From: Actinomycetota bacterium
GTDB lineage: Bacteria; Actinomycetota; Actinomycetes; S36-B12; UBA5976
DNA length: 13,563 nucleotides
Direction: 5' to 3'
Assembly: GCA_947491175.1 (NCBI GenBank)
Contig: CANLIF010000021.1
Span: 1-13,563, forward strand
Part shown: in pieces, positions 1-6,252 of the stretch
Position numbering within the stretch: position 1 is the stretch's first letter
Layout: the number at the start of each line of letters is the position of its first letter
Made by a program: the position numbers and the translations under genes
Notes under the pieces: generated by a model
Database searches by the model: none
What the model was told of the DNA's origin: nothing
The model's input: the letters and a program-made list of their open reading frames with translations, nothing else

Positions 1-96
1 TCTGATGTTGAACTAGTCCGGGTACTTGCTGGCGTTGGTGTTCCGGTTTACCTAACCAGTGAAGCTGGTACTTCCGTTGATTCGCGATTAACTTGA
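1..96 (+). CDS. C-terminal fragment, possibly cytidine deaminase-like protein
   Basis: Frame 1 is open from the window edge and ends at TGA 94-96, giving 31 residues of a C-terminus with the segments VRVLAGVGVPVYL and EAGTSVDSRL. The pattern (VR-x-L-x-G, then PV-x-L, then a Gly-Thr turn) resembles my recollection of the end of the short cytidine deaminase-like protein that lies just before era in Streptomyces. Position upstream of era supports this. The stop overlaps the TTG start of the next gene, so the two are probably co-translated. Only the tail is visible and no catalytic zinc motif falls inside the window, so the name is tentative. That this is the end of a real gene is more certain than its identity. 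Confidence 0.5.
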   Translation, partial: SDVELVRVLAGVGVPVYLTSEAGTSVDSRLT

Positions 97-1040
97 CGAC
101 TTTGGGTGTCGACTCAAGGGCAAGACAGGAAACCCCGAATAATGGTCGACAACTAGCAGTTGTTTCGGTGTTACTCGCTTGTGTTTTGTTCAGCACCAGC
201 GGAACAGCGAGGGCTTACTTGGACTTTCCAGGAAGCAGCGTTTCGGTTGGTGCTTGGCGAGTATTCCTCGGCGGCATTGGATTAGCAGCGTATGTTGCAA
301 TTCGATACGGAACTTTAGGTTTACGAAAGCTAATCAAACTTCCAATTATTTGGGTAATGGCATTAGCCGTGCTTTTATTTCAAATTTCATTCTTCATCGG
401 AGCTGTGCGTATTGGTGTTGCTATGGGAACTCTTGGCGCACTAGCAACAGCTCCATTTTTTGCTGGCTTACTTGGCTGGGTAGTAGGAACGGGAAAGCCT
501 TCAGGTATTTGGGCAGTTTCGACTCTTATGGGTGTAACTGGTTTGGTTCTGATTACTGGCGTCAGCGAAACGAGAGACAACTTGGGATTCTTTGCAGTAT
601 TTGTCTCTGGCGTTATGTATGCCATCTTTACCGTCTTTGGAGTTAAGCTGACTCGAACTCATGAGGTGACTGGCGCCGAAGTTCTGGGCGCTGCTTTTGG
701 AATTGGAGCAGTTTTATCGCTACCAATCGTTTTAGTTACTAGCGCTTGGGTGAATAGTGCACTTTTAGTTGGTTTTGTGCTGTACATCGGACTGGCAACA
801 ACCGCGCTTGGTTATATTTTATTTGGTAATGGTTTAACGCACTTGAGCCCAGGTACAGTTTCAACTTTGACTTTGGCTGAGCCGGTTCTGGCTACTTTAA
901 TGGGAGTATTCATTTTGGGCGAGGCCATGAACTTTCGAGGCTGGGTAGGCTGCGCCGTTATTATTGCAGCGCTTGCTCTGCTGGGTATCGTTGAATCACG
1001 AACCCCGACTAAAAAATCTTTGGAGACTGCAAATGCGTAG
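93..1040 (+). CDS. EamA/DMT-family transporter
   Basis: A 315-residue polytopic inner-membrane protein of the drug/metabolite transporter superfamily. About ten hydrophobic segments run from residue 21 to 303. They fall into two EamA repeats of five helices, roughly residues 20-155 and 165-303. The second repeat carries the family signature near its end, LSPGTVSTLTLAEPVLATL followed by a GE pair. Such proteins export or exchange small metabolites such as amino acids; the substrate cannot be read from sequence. The TTG start overlaps the preceding TGA (bases 93-96) and has no clear Shine-Dalgarno, so re-initiation is likely. A start at an internal GTG near 168 would remove the first helix and is less plausible. 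The 3' end overlaps era by 8 bases, which places it in the same operon. Confidence 0.85.
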   Translation: MTTLGVDSRARQETPNNGRQLAVVSVLLACVLFSTSGTARAYLDFPGSSVSVGAWRVFLGGIGLAAYVAIRYGTLGLRKLIKLPIIWVMALAVLLFQISFFIGAVRIGVAMGTLGALATAPFFAGLLGWVVGTGKPSGIWAVSTLMGVTGLVLITGVSETRDNLGFFAVFVSGVMYAIFTVFGVKLTRTHEVTGAEVLGAAFGIGAVLSLPIVLVTSAWVNSALLVGFVLYIGLATTALGYILFGNGLTHLSPGTVSTLTLAEPVLATLMGVFILGEAMNFRGWVGCAVIIAALALLGIVESRTPTKKSLETANA

Positions 1041-1941
1041 TGGCTTTACCTGCATAGTGGGTCGTCCAAATGTTGGTAAGTCAACACTGACTAATGCCAT
1101 GGTCGGACAAAAGGTTGCAATTACCTCGGATCGACCACAAACCACTCGACACACAATTCGTGGCATCGTAACCAACGCTGACGGTCAATTAATTTTGATC
1201 GATACTCCTGGTGTTCATAAGCCAAAGACCTTACTTGGCGAACGACTAAATGCCTTAGTTGCAGATACTTGGTCTGAAGTCGATGTCGTTGTCATGTGCT
1301 TTCCAGCTAATGAAGCAATTGGCCCAGGTGACAGGTTCATTGCCGAACAAATCGCTGCAATACCGCGTGTTAAAAAAGTCGCGGTAGTTACCAAAATTGA
1401 TACGACAGATAAGCAAGCAGTAGGCGAGCAGTTACTGGCAGTCCAAAAACTTGGCCAAGAACTTGGAATTGACTGGGCTGAACTTGTTCCAGTTTCTGCA
1501 GTTGCAGACAATCAGGTCGATTTGTTGAGCAATCTTTTAATGGCCATGCTGCCGGAAGGTCAGATACTTTATCCAGATGGCGAACTCACAGATGAGCCAG
1601 AGCTAATCATGATTGCAGAATTAATTCGCGAATCGGCTCTCGAAGGTGTGCATGATGAATTGCCGCACTCAATCGCAGTTGTAATTGACGAGATGGCGAT
1701 GCGGGCTGACCGACCTGAAGATAAGCCACTAATGGATATTTATGCCTTGATTTATGTGGAGCGGGAAAGCCAAAAGCACATTGTGATTGGCAAGGGTGGC
1801 GCTCGATTAAAAGAAGTTGGAACTGAAGCTCGAATTGCAATTAGCAAAATGCTGGGTGTTCCGGTTTATCTAGACATCCGAGTCAAGATCGCTAAAGATT
1901 GGCAACGCGATCCTAAGCAGCTTTCCAGACTTGGTTTCTAG
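1033..1941 (+). CDS. era: GTPase Era
   Basis: A 302-residue GTPase that binds the 3' end of 16S rRNA and assists 30S subunit maturation; it is cytoplasmic and peripherally membrane-associated. All signatures are present: G1 GRPNVGKS at residues 10-17, the switch I region around TTRHT 37-41, G3 DTPG at 57-60, G4 TKID at 120-123 and G5 VSA at 154-156. The C-terminal KH domain has VIGKGG at 251-256 and ends in the usual RLGF. The ATG at 1033 is preferred over in-frame starts upstream. It has GGAG at 1022-1025 with 7-base spacing, matches the normal Era N-terminus, and gives the normal length (E. coli Era is about 301 residues). It overlaps the end of the transporter gene by 8 bases. Its TAG shares bases with the stop of the convergent gene. 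Confidence 0.97.
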   Translation: MRSGFTCIVGRPNVGKSTLTNAMVGQKVAITSDRPQTTRHTIRGIVTNADGQLILIDTPGVHKPKTLLGERLNALVADTWSEVDVVVMCFPANEAIGPGDRFIAEQIAAIPRVKKVAVVTKIDTTDKQAVGEQLLAVQKLGQELGIDWAELVPVSAVADNQVDLLSNLLMAMLPEGQILYPDGELTDEPELIMIAELIRESALEGVHDELPHSIAVVIDEMAMRADRPEDKPLMDIYALIYVERESQKHIVIGKGGARLKEVGTEARIAISKMLGVPVYLDIRVKIAKDWQRDPKQLSRLGF

Positions 1942-3050
1942 CTTTCACTTGAACTTTGAAAATTTTCGACCAGCTCAGGAATCAATTCATAACGCTTGCT
2001 ATAAGTGTCTAGTAGCGCAACTAAGGCTGCAGCTATCGGAACGGCGACAATTGCTCCAATGGCGCCAAATAGATTTGCAAAGACAATTACCGAACCAAAT
2101 GCAATCGCGGGATGAATATCCATCGTAATTTTGCTGAGTTTTGGTGAAAATAAATAGTTTTCAATCTGCTGATAAACCGAAGCAAAAATAATTATGAATA
2201 CTGCATCCATTGGGTTGTTGAACACAGCAAATAGCACCGGAATTGAAATACCAATGAAAGTTCCAACGGTTGGGATGAACTGACTTGTGACACCGGTGAT
2301 TAAACCCAATGGCAGCCAGTAGGGCAGTCCAATCGCAGCGAAGAAAATAGAGTGCGCAGTAGTCGAGGCAAGTGCAAGTAATAATTTTGAAACGACAAAT
2401 CCGCCAGTTTTCTTTACCGTGATGTCCCAGGTTGTGACCATAACTTTTTGTGCATTCGGATTCAGTAGCGCACCAATTTGGCGCTTAAGGCGAGGAGCGT
2501 CCGCTGATAAATAGAATGAAAACAAGGCAAGTGTTAGTAGTTGGAACAAGCCACCAACAATTCCTGAAACTATTCCAACAAATCCACCTGCAAAGTTACT
2601 TGCCCAGTTAGCAATTTGGGATGGCTGAACGTTTAGTTGATTGATGAGAGTATCTGGGTCCAAGTTTTGACTAAAAGTTGTATTGACCCAATTTGTTAAG
2701 TTAGTAACTAAGTTTGGCAAATCGGAGATTAAGGATGAAGCTTGGGCGAATAGCAGTCCACCAAACAGTCCTAAAAAGGCCGCTGCAAGTAAAGTGATAC
2801 CCAGCATTGTTACGCCAGTTGCCGAGCCTCGGCGCCAGCCACGTTTTGACAGCGCAGAAACTGCTGGTTCCATAGCAACTGCAAATAACAGTGCAAGTAG
2901 TAGTAGCAGGATGAATCCAACATTTTGTTGAAATACCCATAAGCCCAACAACGCGGCCGCAGTAAAAAGAATTATTGTGCGAAAGACCCATTTGATTGAA
3001 GTCTGATCAAATCCAGTCACTTTTACTGGCTCTTTCTCTGAAGTACTCAT
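1938..3050 (-). CDS. AI-2E family transporter (UPF0118)
   Basis: A 370-residue membrane protein of the AI-2E/UPF0118 family. Paired N-terminal helices lie at about residues 22-40 and 43-60, a third at 80-103, then a soluble stretch at about 105-150. The C-terminal helices are at about 152-182, 218-240, 245-277, 281-292 and 316-347. Family marks include QFIPTVGTFIG at 257-267, a YxxxEN motif at 293-298 and G-x-I-G-A-I-V-A-V-P at 329-338. Members are annotated as AI-2 exporters, but several act as sodium(lithium)/proton antiporters, so the substrate is open. A weak AGG lies about 12 bases before the ATG at 3050. The gene diverges from recO across only 53 bases and converges on era with a 4-base stop overlap, so it is probably a single-gene transcript. 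Confidence 0.87.
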   Translation of the reverse strand: MSTSEKEPVKVTGFDQTSIKWVFRTIILFTAAALLGLWVFQQNVGFILLLLLALLFAVAMEPAVSALSKRGWRRGSATGVTMLGITLLAAAFLGLFGGLLFAQASSLISDLPNLVTNLTNWVNTTFSQNLDPDTLINQLNVQPSQIANWASNFAGGFVGIVSGIVGGLFQLLTLALFSFYLSADAPRLKRQIGALLNPNAQKVMVTTWDITVKKTGGFVVSKLLLALASTTAHSIFFAAIGLPYWLPLGLITGVTSQFIPTVGTFIGISIPVLFAVFNNPMDAVFIIIFASVYQQIENYLFSPKLSKITMDIHPAIAFGSVIVFANLFGAIGAIVAVPIAAALVALLDTYSKRYELIPELVENFQSSSES

Positions 3051-3103
3051 GAAATGAGGTTACCTGACAAGATCCTGGCCAATTGACGTGACACCATAGA
3101 CAC

Positions 3104-3841
3104 ATGCCCAGTTATCGCGCCGAAGCCATTGTTTTGCGCACACATAAATTGGGTGAAGCAGATCGAATCATCACTTTACTTACTCGCGAGAGAGGAAAAG
3201 TTCGCGCTGTTGCAAAAGGGGTACGCAGAACCAAAAGCAAGTTCGGCGCTCGATTAGAACCATTTAGCCGTGTTGACTTACTAGTTTTTGAAGGTAAGAG
3301 CCTGGACATAATCACGCAAGCCGAATCATTAAATGCATATGGCCAAGATCTAGCACTGGATTATTCTTTGTGGACCGCTGGACAAACCATGTTAGAAACC
3401 GCAGATCGTCTGACACCAGAAGATTCAATCTCGGCAGAATCTCAATACTTACTGTTAGTCGGCGCATTGCGGACGCTGGTATCGGGTGAACATGCAGCCA
3501 ACTTGGTACTTGATGCTTTTTTACTTCGGGCGCTTTCCATGGCTGGGTATTCACCAACTTTGAATGCCTGTGTAGTTTGTGGAATTGCAGGCACCCAACC
3601 GTTTTTCCATGTAGCAACTGGTGGTGCGCTTTGCGTAGAGCATCGCGTGCCCGGCAGTGTTGCACCTCGGCCAGAATCTTTCGATCTAATGCAGGCACTT
3701 ATGTCTGGAGACTGGGAAGTGGCTGATGCCTCAATCGCGAAAGATCGAAACGAAGTCTCAGGGCTCGTGGCGGCATATGTGCAGTGGCACTTAGAGCGTG
3801 GCCTTAGATCTTTACCATTAGTTGATCGGCAGGCAACATGA
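3104..3841 (+). CDS. recO: DNA repair protein RecO
   Basis: A 245-residue mediator of RecF-pathway recombinational repair that anneals ssDNA and helps load RecA with RecR. The N-terminal OB fold begins YRAEAIVLRTHKLGEADRI at residues 4-22 and continues through the basic patch KGVRRTKSKFGARLEPFS (38-55). The helical C-terminal domain holds a zinc site: C156, C159, C177 and H180. Most actinobacterial relatives I know have a fourth cysteine, so the histidine is a notable but chemically workable change. The ATG at 3104 matches the family start; no Shine-Dalgarno is visible, which may mean a very short or leaderless mRNA. Its TGA (3839-3841) overlaps the ATG of a possible small ORF that leads into uppS. 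Confidence 0.95.
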   Translation: MPSYRAEAIVLRTHKLGEADRIITLLTRERGKVRAVAKGVRRTKSKFGARLEPFSRVDLLVFEGKSLDIITQAESLNAYGQDLALDYSLWTAGQTMLETADRLTPEDSISAESQYLLLVGALRTLVSGEHAANLVLDAFLLRALSMAGYSPTLNACVVCGIAGTQPFFHVATGGALCVEHRVPGSVAPRPESFDLMQALMSGDWEVADASIAKDRNEVSGLVAAYVQWHLERGLRSLPLVDRQAT

Positions 3842-3915
3842 CCTTGCTAAATTTGAATGCATTGCATTTGAAAGTATGGAATTTGAACATGACAGAATTG
3901 GCTCATGTTGCTTAA
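3838..3915 (+). CDS. Possible small ORF bridging recO and uppS
   Basis: A 25-codon reading frame begins at ATG 3838, overlapping the recO TGA as ATGA. It ends at TAA 3913-3915, 11 bases inside uppS. The peptide is leucine-rich: L at positions 3, 4, 6, 9, 11, 16 and 21, with the core LNLNALHLK. The frame reads through a 15-bp-periodic repeat, five codons per unit. Translation across it would carry ribosomes from recO to the uppS start, which has no obvious Shine-Dalgarno. It may act as a coupling peptide or may simply be chance; the periodicity and the ATGA junction are the only arguments for it. I do not recognise the peptide. Confidence 0.25.
   Translation: MTLLNLNALHLKVWNLNMTELAHVA
3850..3894 (+). 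repeat. Three 15-bp-spaced ATTTGAA direct repeats before uppS
   Basis: ATTTGAA occurs exactly at 3851-3857, 3866-3872 and 3881-3887, a constant 15-bp period. A degraded fourth match, AATTGGC, sits at 3896-3902. The array fills most of the 63-base gap between recO and uppS. It could be an array of protein sites, part of a weak promoter (TTGAAT 3853-3858 with TGGAAT 3877-3882, 18-base spacer), or coding repeats of the small ORF read through it. Confidence 0.55.
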
Positions 3916-4684
3916 CCCGCCGCCGCATATTTTGGGAGTTCAGCCACCAGCAATTCCAACCGAGTTGATTCCAAACCACATTGCAGTGGTTATGGATGGC
4001 AATGGCAGGTGGGCCAAGGAGCGCGGTCTGCCACGAACTGCAGGGCATGAAGCTGGCGAAGCAAGTCTGATGGACTGCATCTATGGCTCGTTAGAGCTCG
4101 GAGTCAATTGGTTATCTGCATATGCATTTTCAACCGAAAACTGGCGCAGATCACCGGAGGAAGTCCGTTTTCTAATGAACTTCAATCGTGATGTGATTCG
4201 CAGACGCCGTGACGAAATGAATGACATGGGAGTGCGCATCCGTTGGGCAGGCCGGCGCCCGAAACTTTGGCGATCAGTTATTGAAGAACTTGAAGCTTGC
4301 GAGAAGCTCACCGCAAAGAATTCGAAGTTAACTGTGACTATGTGTGTGAACTATGGGGGACGAGCTGAGATTGTTGATGCGGTCTCAGCAATAGCGCAGC
4401 AAGTTGCAGACGGTGAAATTGACCCAAAGAAAGTTACTGAAAAAACTATTAAGAAGTTTTTAGATGAACCAGACATGCCAGATGTTGATCTTTTTGTTAG
4501 ATCTAGCGGGGAGCAGCGGATAAGTAACTTCTTACTTTGGCAAAGCGCTTATGCGGAATTTGTGTTCTTGCCAACGCTTTGGCCAGACTTTGATCGCCGC
4601 CACTTGTGGCACGCCTGCGAAATTTATGCCTCGCGGGATCGTCGTTATGGGGGAGCTATCCCAAATCCTTTGCCAGAAGATTAG
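3905..4684 (+). CDS. uppS: Isoprenyl transferase (undecaprenyl diphosphate synthase)
   Basis: A 259-residue cis-prenyltransferase that condenses isopentenyl diphosphate onto an allylic primer to make the C50-C55 lipid carrier for cell-wall polymers. It is cytoplasmic and membrane-associated. Catalytic signatures are MDGNGRWAKERG at residues 30-41, with the metal-binding Asp at 31, then H48, FSTENW at 75-80 and NYGGR at 149-153. The diphosphate-binding block DLFVRSSGEQRISNF spans 195-209. Chain length (C50 versus C55) cannot be decided here. The only reasonable start is ATG 3905, because an in-frame TGA lies at 3890-3892. It follows recO after 63 bases, as is usual in actinobacteria. Its TAG overlaps the zur stop on the other strand by 4 bases. 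Confidence 0.96.
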   Translation: MLLNPPPHILGVQPPAIPTELIPNHIAVVMDGNGRWAKERGLPRTAGHEAGEASLMDCIYGSLELGVNWLSAYAFSTENWRRSPEEVRFLMNFNRDVIRRRRDEMNDMGVRIRWAGRRPKLWRSVIEELEACEKLTAKNSKLTVTMCVNYGGRAEIVDAVSAIAQQVADGEIDPKKVTEKTIKKFLDEPDMPDVDLFVRSSGEQRISNFLLWQSAYAEFVFLPTLWPDFDRRHLWHACEIYASRDRRYGGAIPNPLPED

Positions 4685-5070
4685 TTTTTCTGACAATTTT
4701 TGCAGACCCCAGTGATTTCAAGTGTGTGAGCAATTTCGGTGAATCCGTTGTCTATCCCGACTTGTTTTGCCCAAACTTCCAGGGCTTCACCCGTTATCTC
4801 AATGGCAAGTCCGCATTCGGTGCAGGTCAAGTGATGATGATGACTATTGCTACAAAGTCTATATTGAGATTCGCCGTCAGTTCCAATGATCATGTCAACA
4901 TCGCGAGCTTCAAACATCTCAGTTAAATTTCGATACACCGTGGAAAGTCCGATCGTATCGCCGTTAACTGTCAGGAGAGCGTGAATTTCTTGGGCGCTCT
5001 TAAAGTTTTCCTGTGATGTCAGAGCTACCGTAATGGCCTTGCGTTGTTTAGTTAAACGTTGCGTTGCCAT
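4681..5070 (-). CDS. zur: Fur-family repressor, probably zinc-sensing Zur
   Basis: A 129-residue metal-dependent repressor. The winged helix covers about residues 1-72, with the recognition region GLSTVYRNL at 41-49. The dimerisation/metal domain carries C73, four consecutive histidines 77-80, C83-x2-C86 and C123-x2-C126; the two Cys pairs are the structural zinc site. Zinc specificity is inferred from three things: the ZIP permease immediately upstream, zur standing next to uppS in Streptomyces, and Zur-box-like palindromes at the operon promoter. Fur (iron), Mur (manganese) or Nur (nickel) cannot be excluded from the protein alone. It starts 2 bases after the ZIP stop, with GGA 5 bases before the ATG, so it is the second gene of the operon and likely represses its own synthesis. 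Confidence 0.9.
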   Translation of the reverse strand: MATQRLTKQRKAITVALTSQENFKSAQEIHALLTVNGDTIGLSTVYRNLTEMFEARDVDMIIGTDGESQYRLCSNSHHHHLTCTECGLAIEITGEALEVWAKQVGIDNGFTEIAHTLEITGVCKNCQKN

Positions 5071-5072
5071 CT

Positions 5073-5810
5073 TTATCCATGTACCAGAGTCACGATTACA
5101 AACATTATGGCTACACCGGCAACAGTAGCTAGTAGCGTCATTCGAGAAGGTTTACTGCTGTGCGCCTCTGGCAAAATGTGCGAGGTTGCTAGGTAAATCA
5201 AGAAACCAGCGAATAGCGCAAGGTATAGGCCAAGAAAGTTGTCAGAAATGACAACCCTTGCACCAAGATAGGCGCCACCAATACGAGCAAATGCGTCTGC
5301 AATCAAAAGCACAACTGCCTTTTTCTGCCACTTACCGGCAGAGATCAACATCGAAACCGTATTCAAGCCATCTGTAAATGCGTGGGCTAAAACTGCGATC
5401 GCAACAATCCAACCAAGTGATGAGCTGACCTGAAACGCTAAACCAATAGCAAGACCATCAAGAAAAACGTGAACCACCATGGCAGAGGCGGCAATGACGC
5501 CCGTTGTGTTATGGGTATGTTCATGAGTGTCGCTGTATTTTGAATCGTGTGGCTCGTGGGCTCCTGAATAACGCTCCAAGATATGTAGGGCCAAAAAGCC
5601 AACTACGAACATGACCATAACTGCTGGAACGTGGCCGACTTCAAGGGTGCTGAGCTCAAAAACTTCTGGAATCAAATCAAAGGAAACTAACCCAAGCAGT
5701 AGTCCAGCACTTAAGCCAAGAACTAAGTGCATTCGCTTACGAGCGCGAAGGGCAAGAAATCCGCCCAAGAAGGTAGCAAGCACGGTTCCTAATGCGACTA
5801 GAACAGCCAT
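5073..5810 (-). CDS. ZIP-family metal permease, probable zinc importer
   Basis: A 245-residue inner-membrane permease of the ZIP family, about eight helices, moving divalent metal (most likely zinc) into the cytoplasm. The helix IV and V metal sites read HVFLDG at residues 114-119 and HAFTDG at 143-148. A further HILPEAH is at 211-217. The loop between helices III and IV is histidine-rich (H85, H88, H96, H98, H100), typical of metal-sensing loops. The start is ATG 5810, not the TTG 30 bases further upstream: AAAGGAG at 5816-5822 lies 5 bases before the ATG, the best ribosome site in this window, and the TTG lies inside the operator. It leads a two-gene operon with the zur gene and should be repressed when zinc is plentiful. 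Confidence 0.9.
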   Translation of the reverse strand: MAVLVALGTVLATFLGGFLALRARKRMHLVLGLSAGLLLGLVSFDLIPEVFELSTLEVGHVPAVMVMFVVGFLALHILERYSGAHEPHDSKYSDTHEHTHNTTGVIAASAMVVHVFLDGLAIGLAFQVSSSLGWIVAIAVLAHAFTDGLNTVSMLISAGKWQKKAVVLLIADAFARIGGAYLGARVVISDNFLGLYLALFAGFLIYLATSHILPEAHSSKPSRMTLLATVAGVAIMFVIVTLVHG

Positions 5811-5815
5811 GAAAA

Positions 5816-5822
5816 CTCCTTT
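5816..5822 (-). promoter_or_regulatory. Strong ribosome binding site of the ZIP gene
   Basis: On the minus strand this reads AAAGGAG with a 5-base spacer to ATG 5810. It fixes the start of the ZIP gene. It stands out because most genes in this window have weak or no Shine-Dalgarno. Confidence 0.85.
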
Positions 5823-5824
5823 AA

Positions 5825-5839
5825 TGGGAACAATTCCCA
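5825..5839 (-). promoter_or_regulatory. Zur-box-like operator 2 (over transcription start)
   Basis: Plus strand TGGGAACAATTCCCA is a perfect inverted repeat, TGGGAA-N3-TTCCCA. It lies just downstream of the predicted -10 of the ZIP-zur operon, where transcription should begin (about 5833). Its centre is 28 bp from that of operator 1. The 15-bp length and outer TG...CA frame suit actinobacterial Zur boxes, though the GGG/CCC arms differ from the usual A-rich arms. Confidence 0.65.
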
Positions 5840-5868
5840 ATAGTAAACTTAATGGGAATCATTGTCAA
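5840..5868 (-). promoter_or_regulatory. Sigma-70-type promoter of the ZIP-zur operon
   Basis: Reading the minus strand, a perfect -35 TTGACA (plus 5863-5868) is followed by a 17-base spacer and -10 TACTAT (plus 5840-5845). This is the strongest promoter in the window. Both elements are touched or flanked by the two palindromes at 5825-5839 and 5853-5867, a layout suited to tight repression by a dimeric regulator. Confidence 0.75.
5853..5867 (-). promoter_or_regulatory. Zur-box-like operator 1 (over -35)
   Basis: Plus strand TGGGAATCATTGTCA is an imperfect palindrome matching the actinobacterial Zur-box pattern TGAAAATCATTTTCA (from memory) at 12 of 15 positions. It includes the whole central AATCATT and the outer TG and TCA. 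It covers five of the six bases of the -35 element. Its upstream edge lies 45 bases before the divergent gene at 5913, so it could also affect that gene. Confidence 0.7.
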
Positions 5869-5912
5869 TAAGCCTGACTCACATTTTGGCTAACCCGTGC
5901 TTGACTTGGGTT

Positions 5913-6248
5913 ATGAGTCAAGCAAACAAACCGAAAAAACCAAATCCAACGGTCCCAGTAGTGACTCATTCAGCTTTAAGAAAGCGAGTAACAGATCTGA
6001 GCGCGCCGGTCTTGTTGCGGATTCACGGCCTACCAAAGTTTCTCGTCCCAGGATTGATTGCAGTCTTGATGCTTCTTGGGCTGTTTTTGCAGGCACCATA
6101 TTCAGGTGTCGCCTTAACCGTAGTAAGTGTCTTCATTGGCTGGCTCATGTATGTGTCTTGGCCACTACTTGATTCAAAATCTAAATTGATTCGATTCTTA
6201 GTGTTTTTAATTTTGATCGCTGCAACTGCAGTTAACTACGGCGCCTAG
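5913..6248 (+). CDS. Small three-helix membrane protein, actinobacterial (possibly DUF6703)
   Basis: A 111-residue protein with a basic, proline-rich soluble N-terminus (residues 1-40) and three predicted helices at about 43-60, 65-86 and 92-110. The N-terminal segment THSALRKRVTDLSAPVLLRI and the layout recall the DUF6703 family of actinobacteria; that match is from memory. No catalytic residues are apparent and the function is unknown. The ATG at 5913 is preferred to a start at 5862, which would fall in the operator region and add an unlikely N-terminus. No good Shine-Dalgarno or plus-strand promoter is evident. The next gene begins 4 bases after its stop, so it is the first of a probable three-gene unit. 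Confidence 0.75.
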   Translation: MSQANKPKKPNPTVPVVTHSALRKRVTDLSAPVLLRIHGLPKFLVPGLIAVLMLLGLFLQAPYSGVALTVVSVFIGWLMYVSWPLLDSKSKLIRFLVFLILIAATAVNYGA

Positions 6249-6252
6249 TTTC

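Noticed and set aside
1607..1840. Long antisense open frames inside era, and similar ones inside recO, dgt and dnaG.
   Set aside because: They mirror the codon pattern of well-identified genes on the other strand and show no ribosome site or recognisable domain.
3083..3103. TTGACG at 3083-3088 as the -35 of a recO promoter.
   Set aside because: A 17-base spacer would put the -10 past the recO start codon; no acceptable -10 lies in range.
5862..5912. Longer reading of the small membrane protein from 5862.
   Set aside because: It would begin inside the Zur-box-like operator and -35 region, adds 17 residues unlike the rest, and has no ribosome site.
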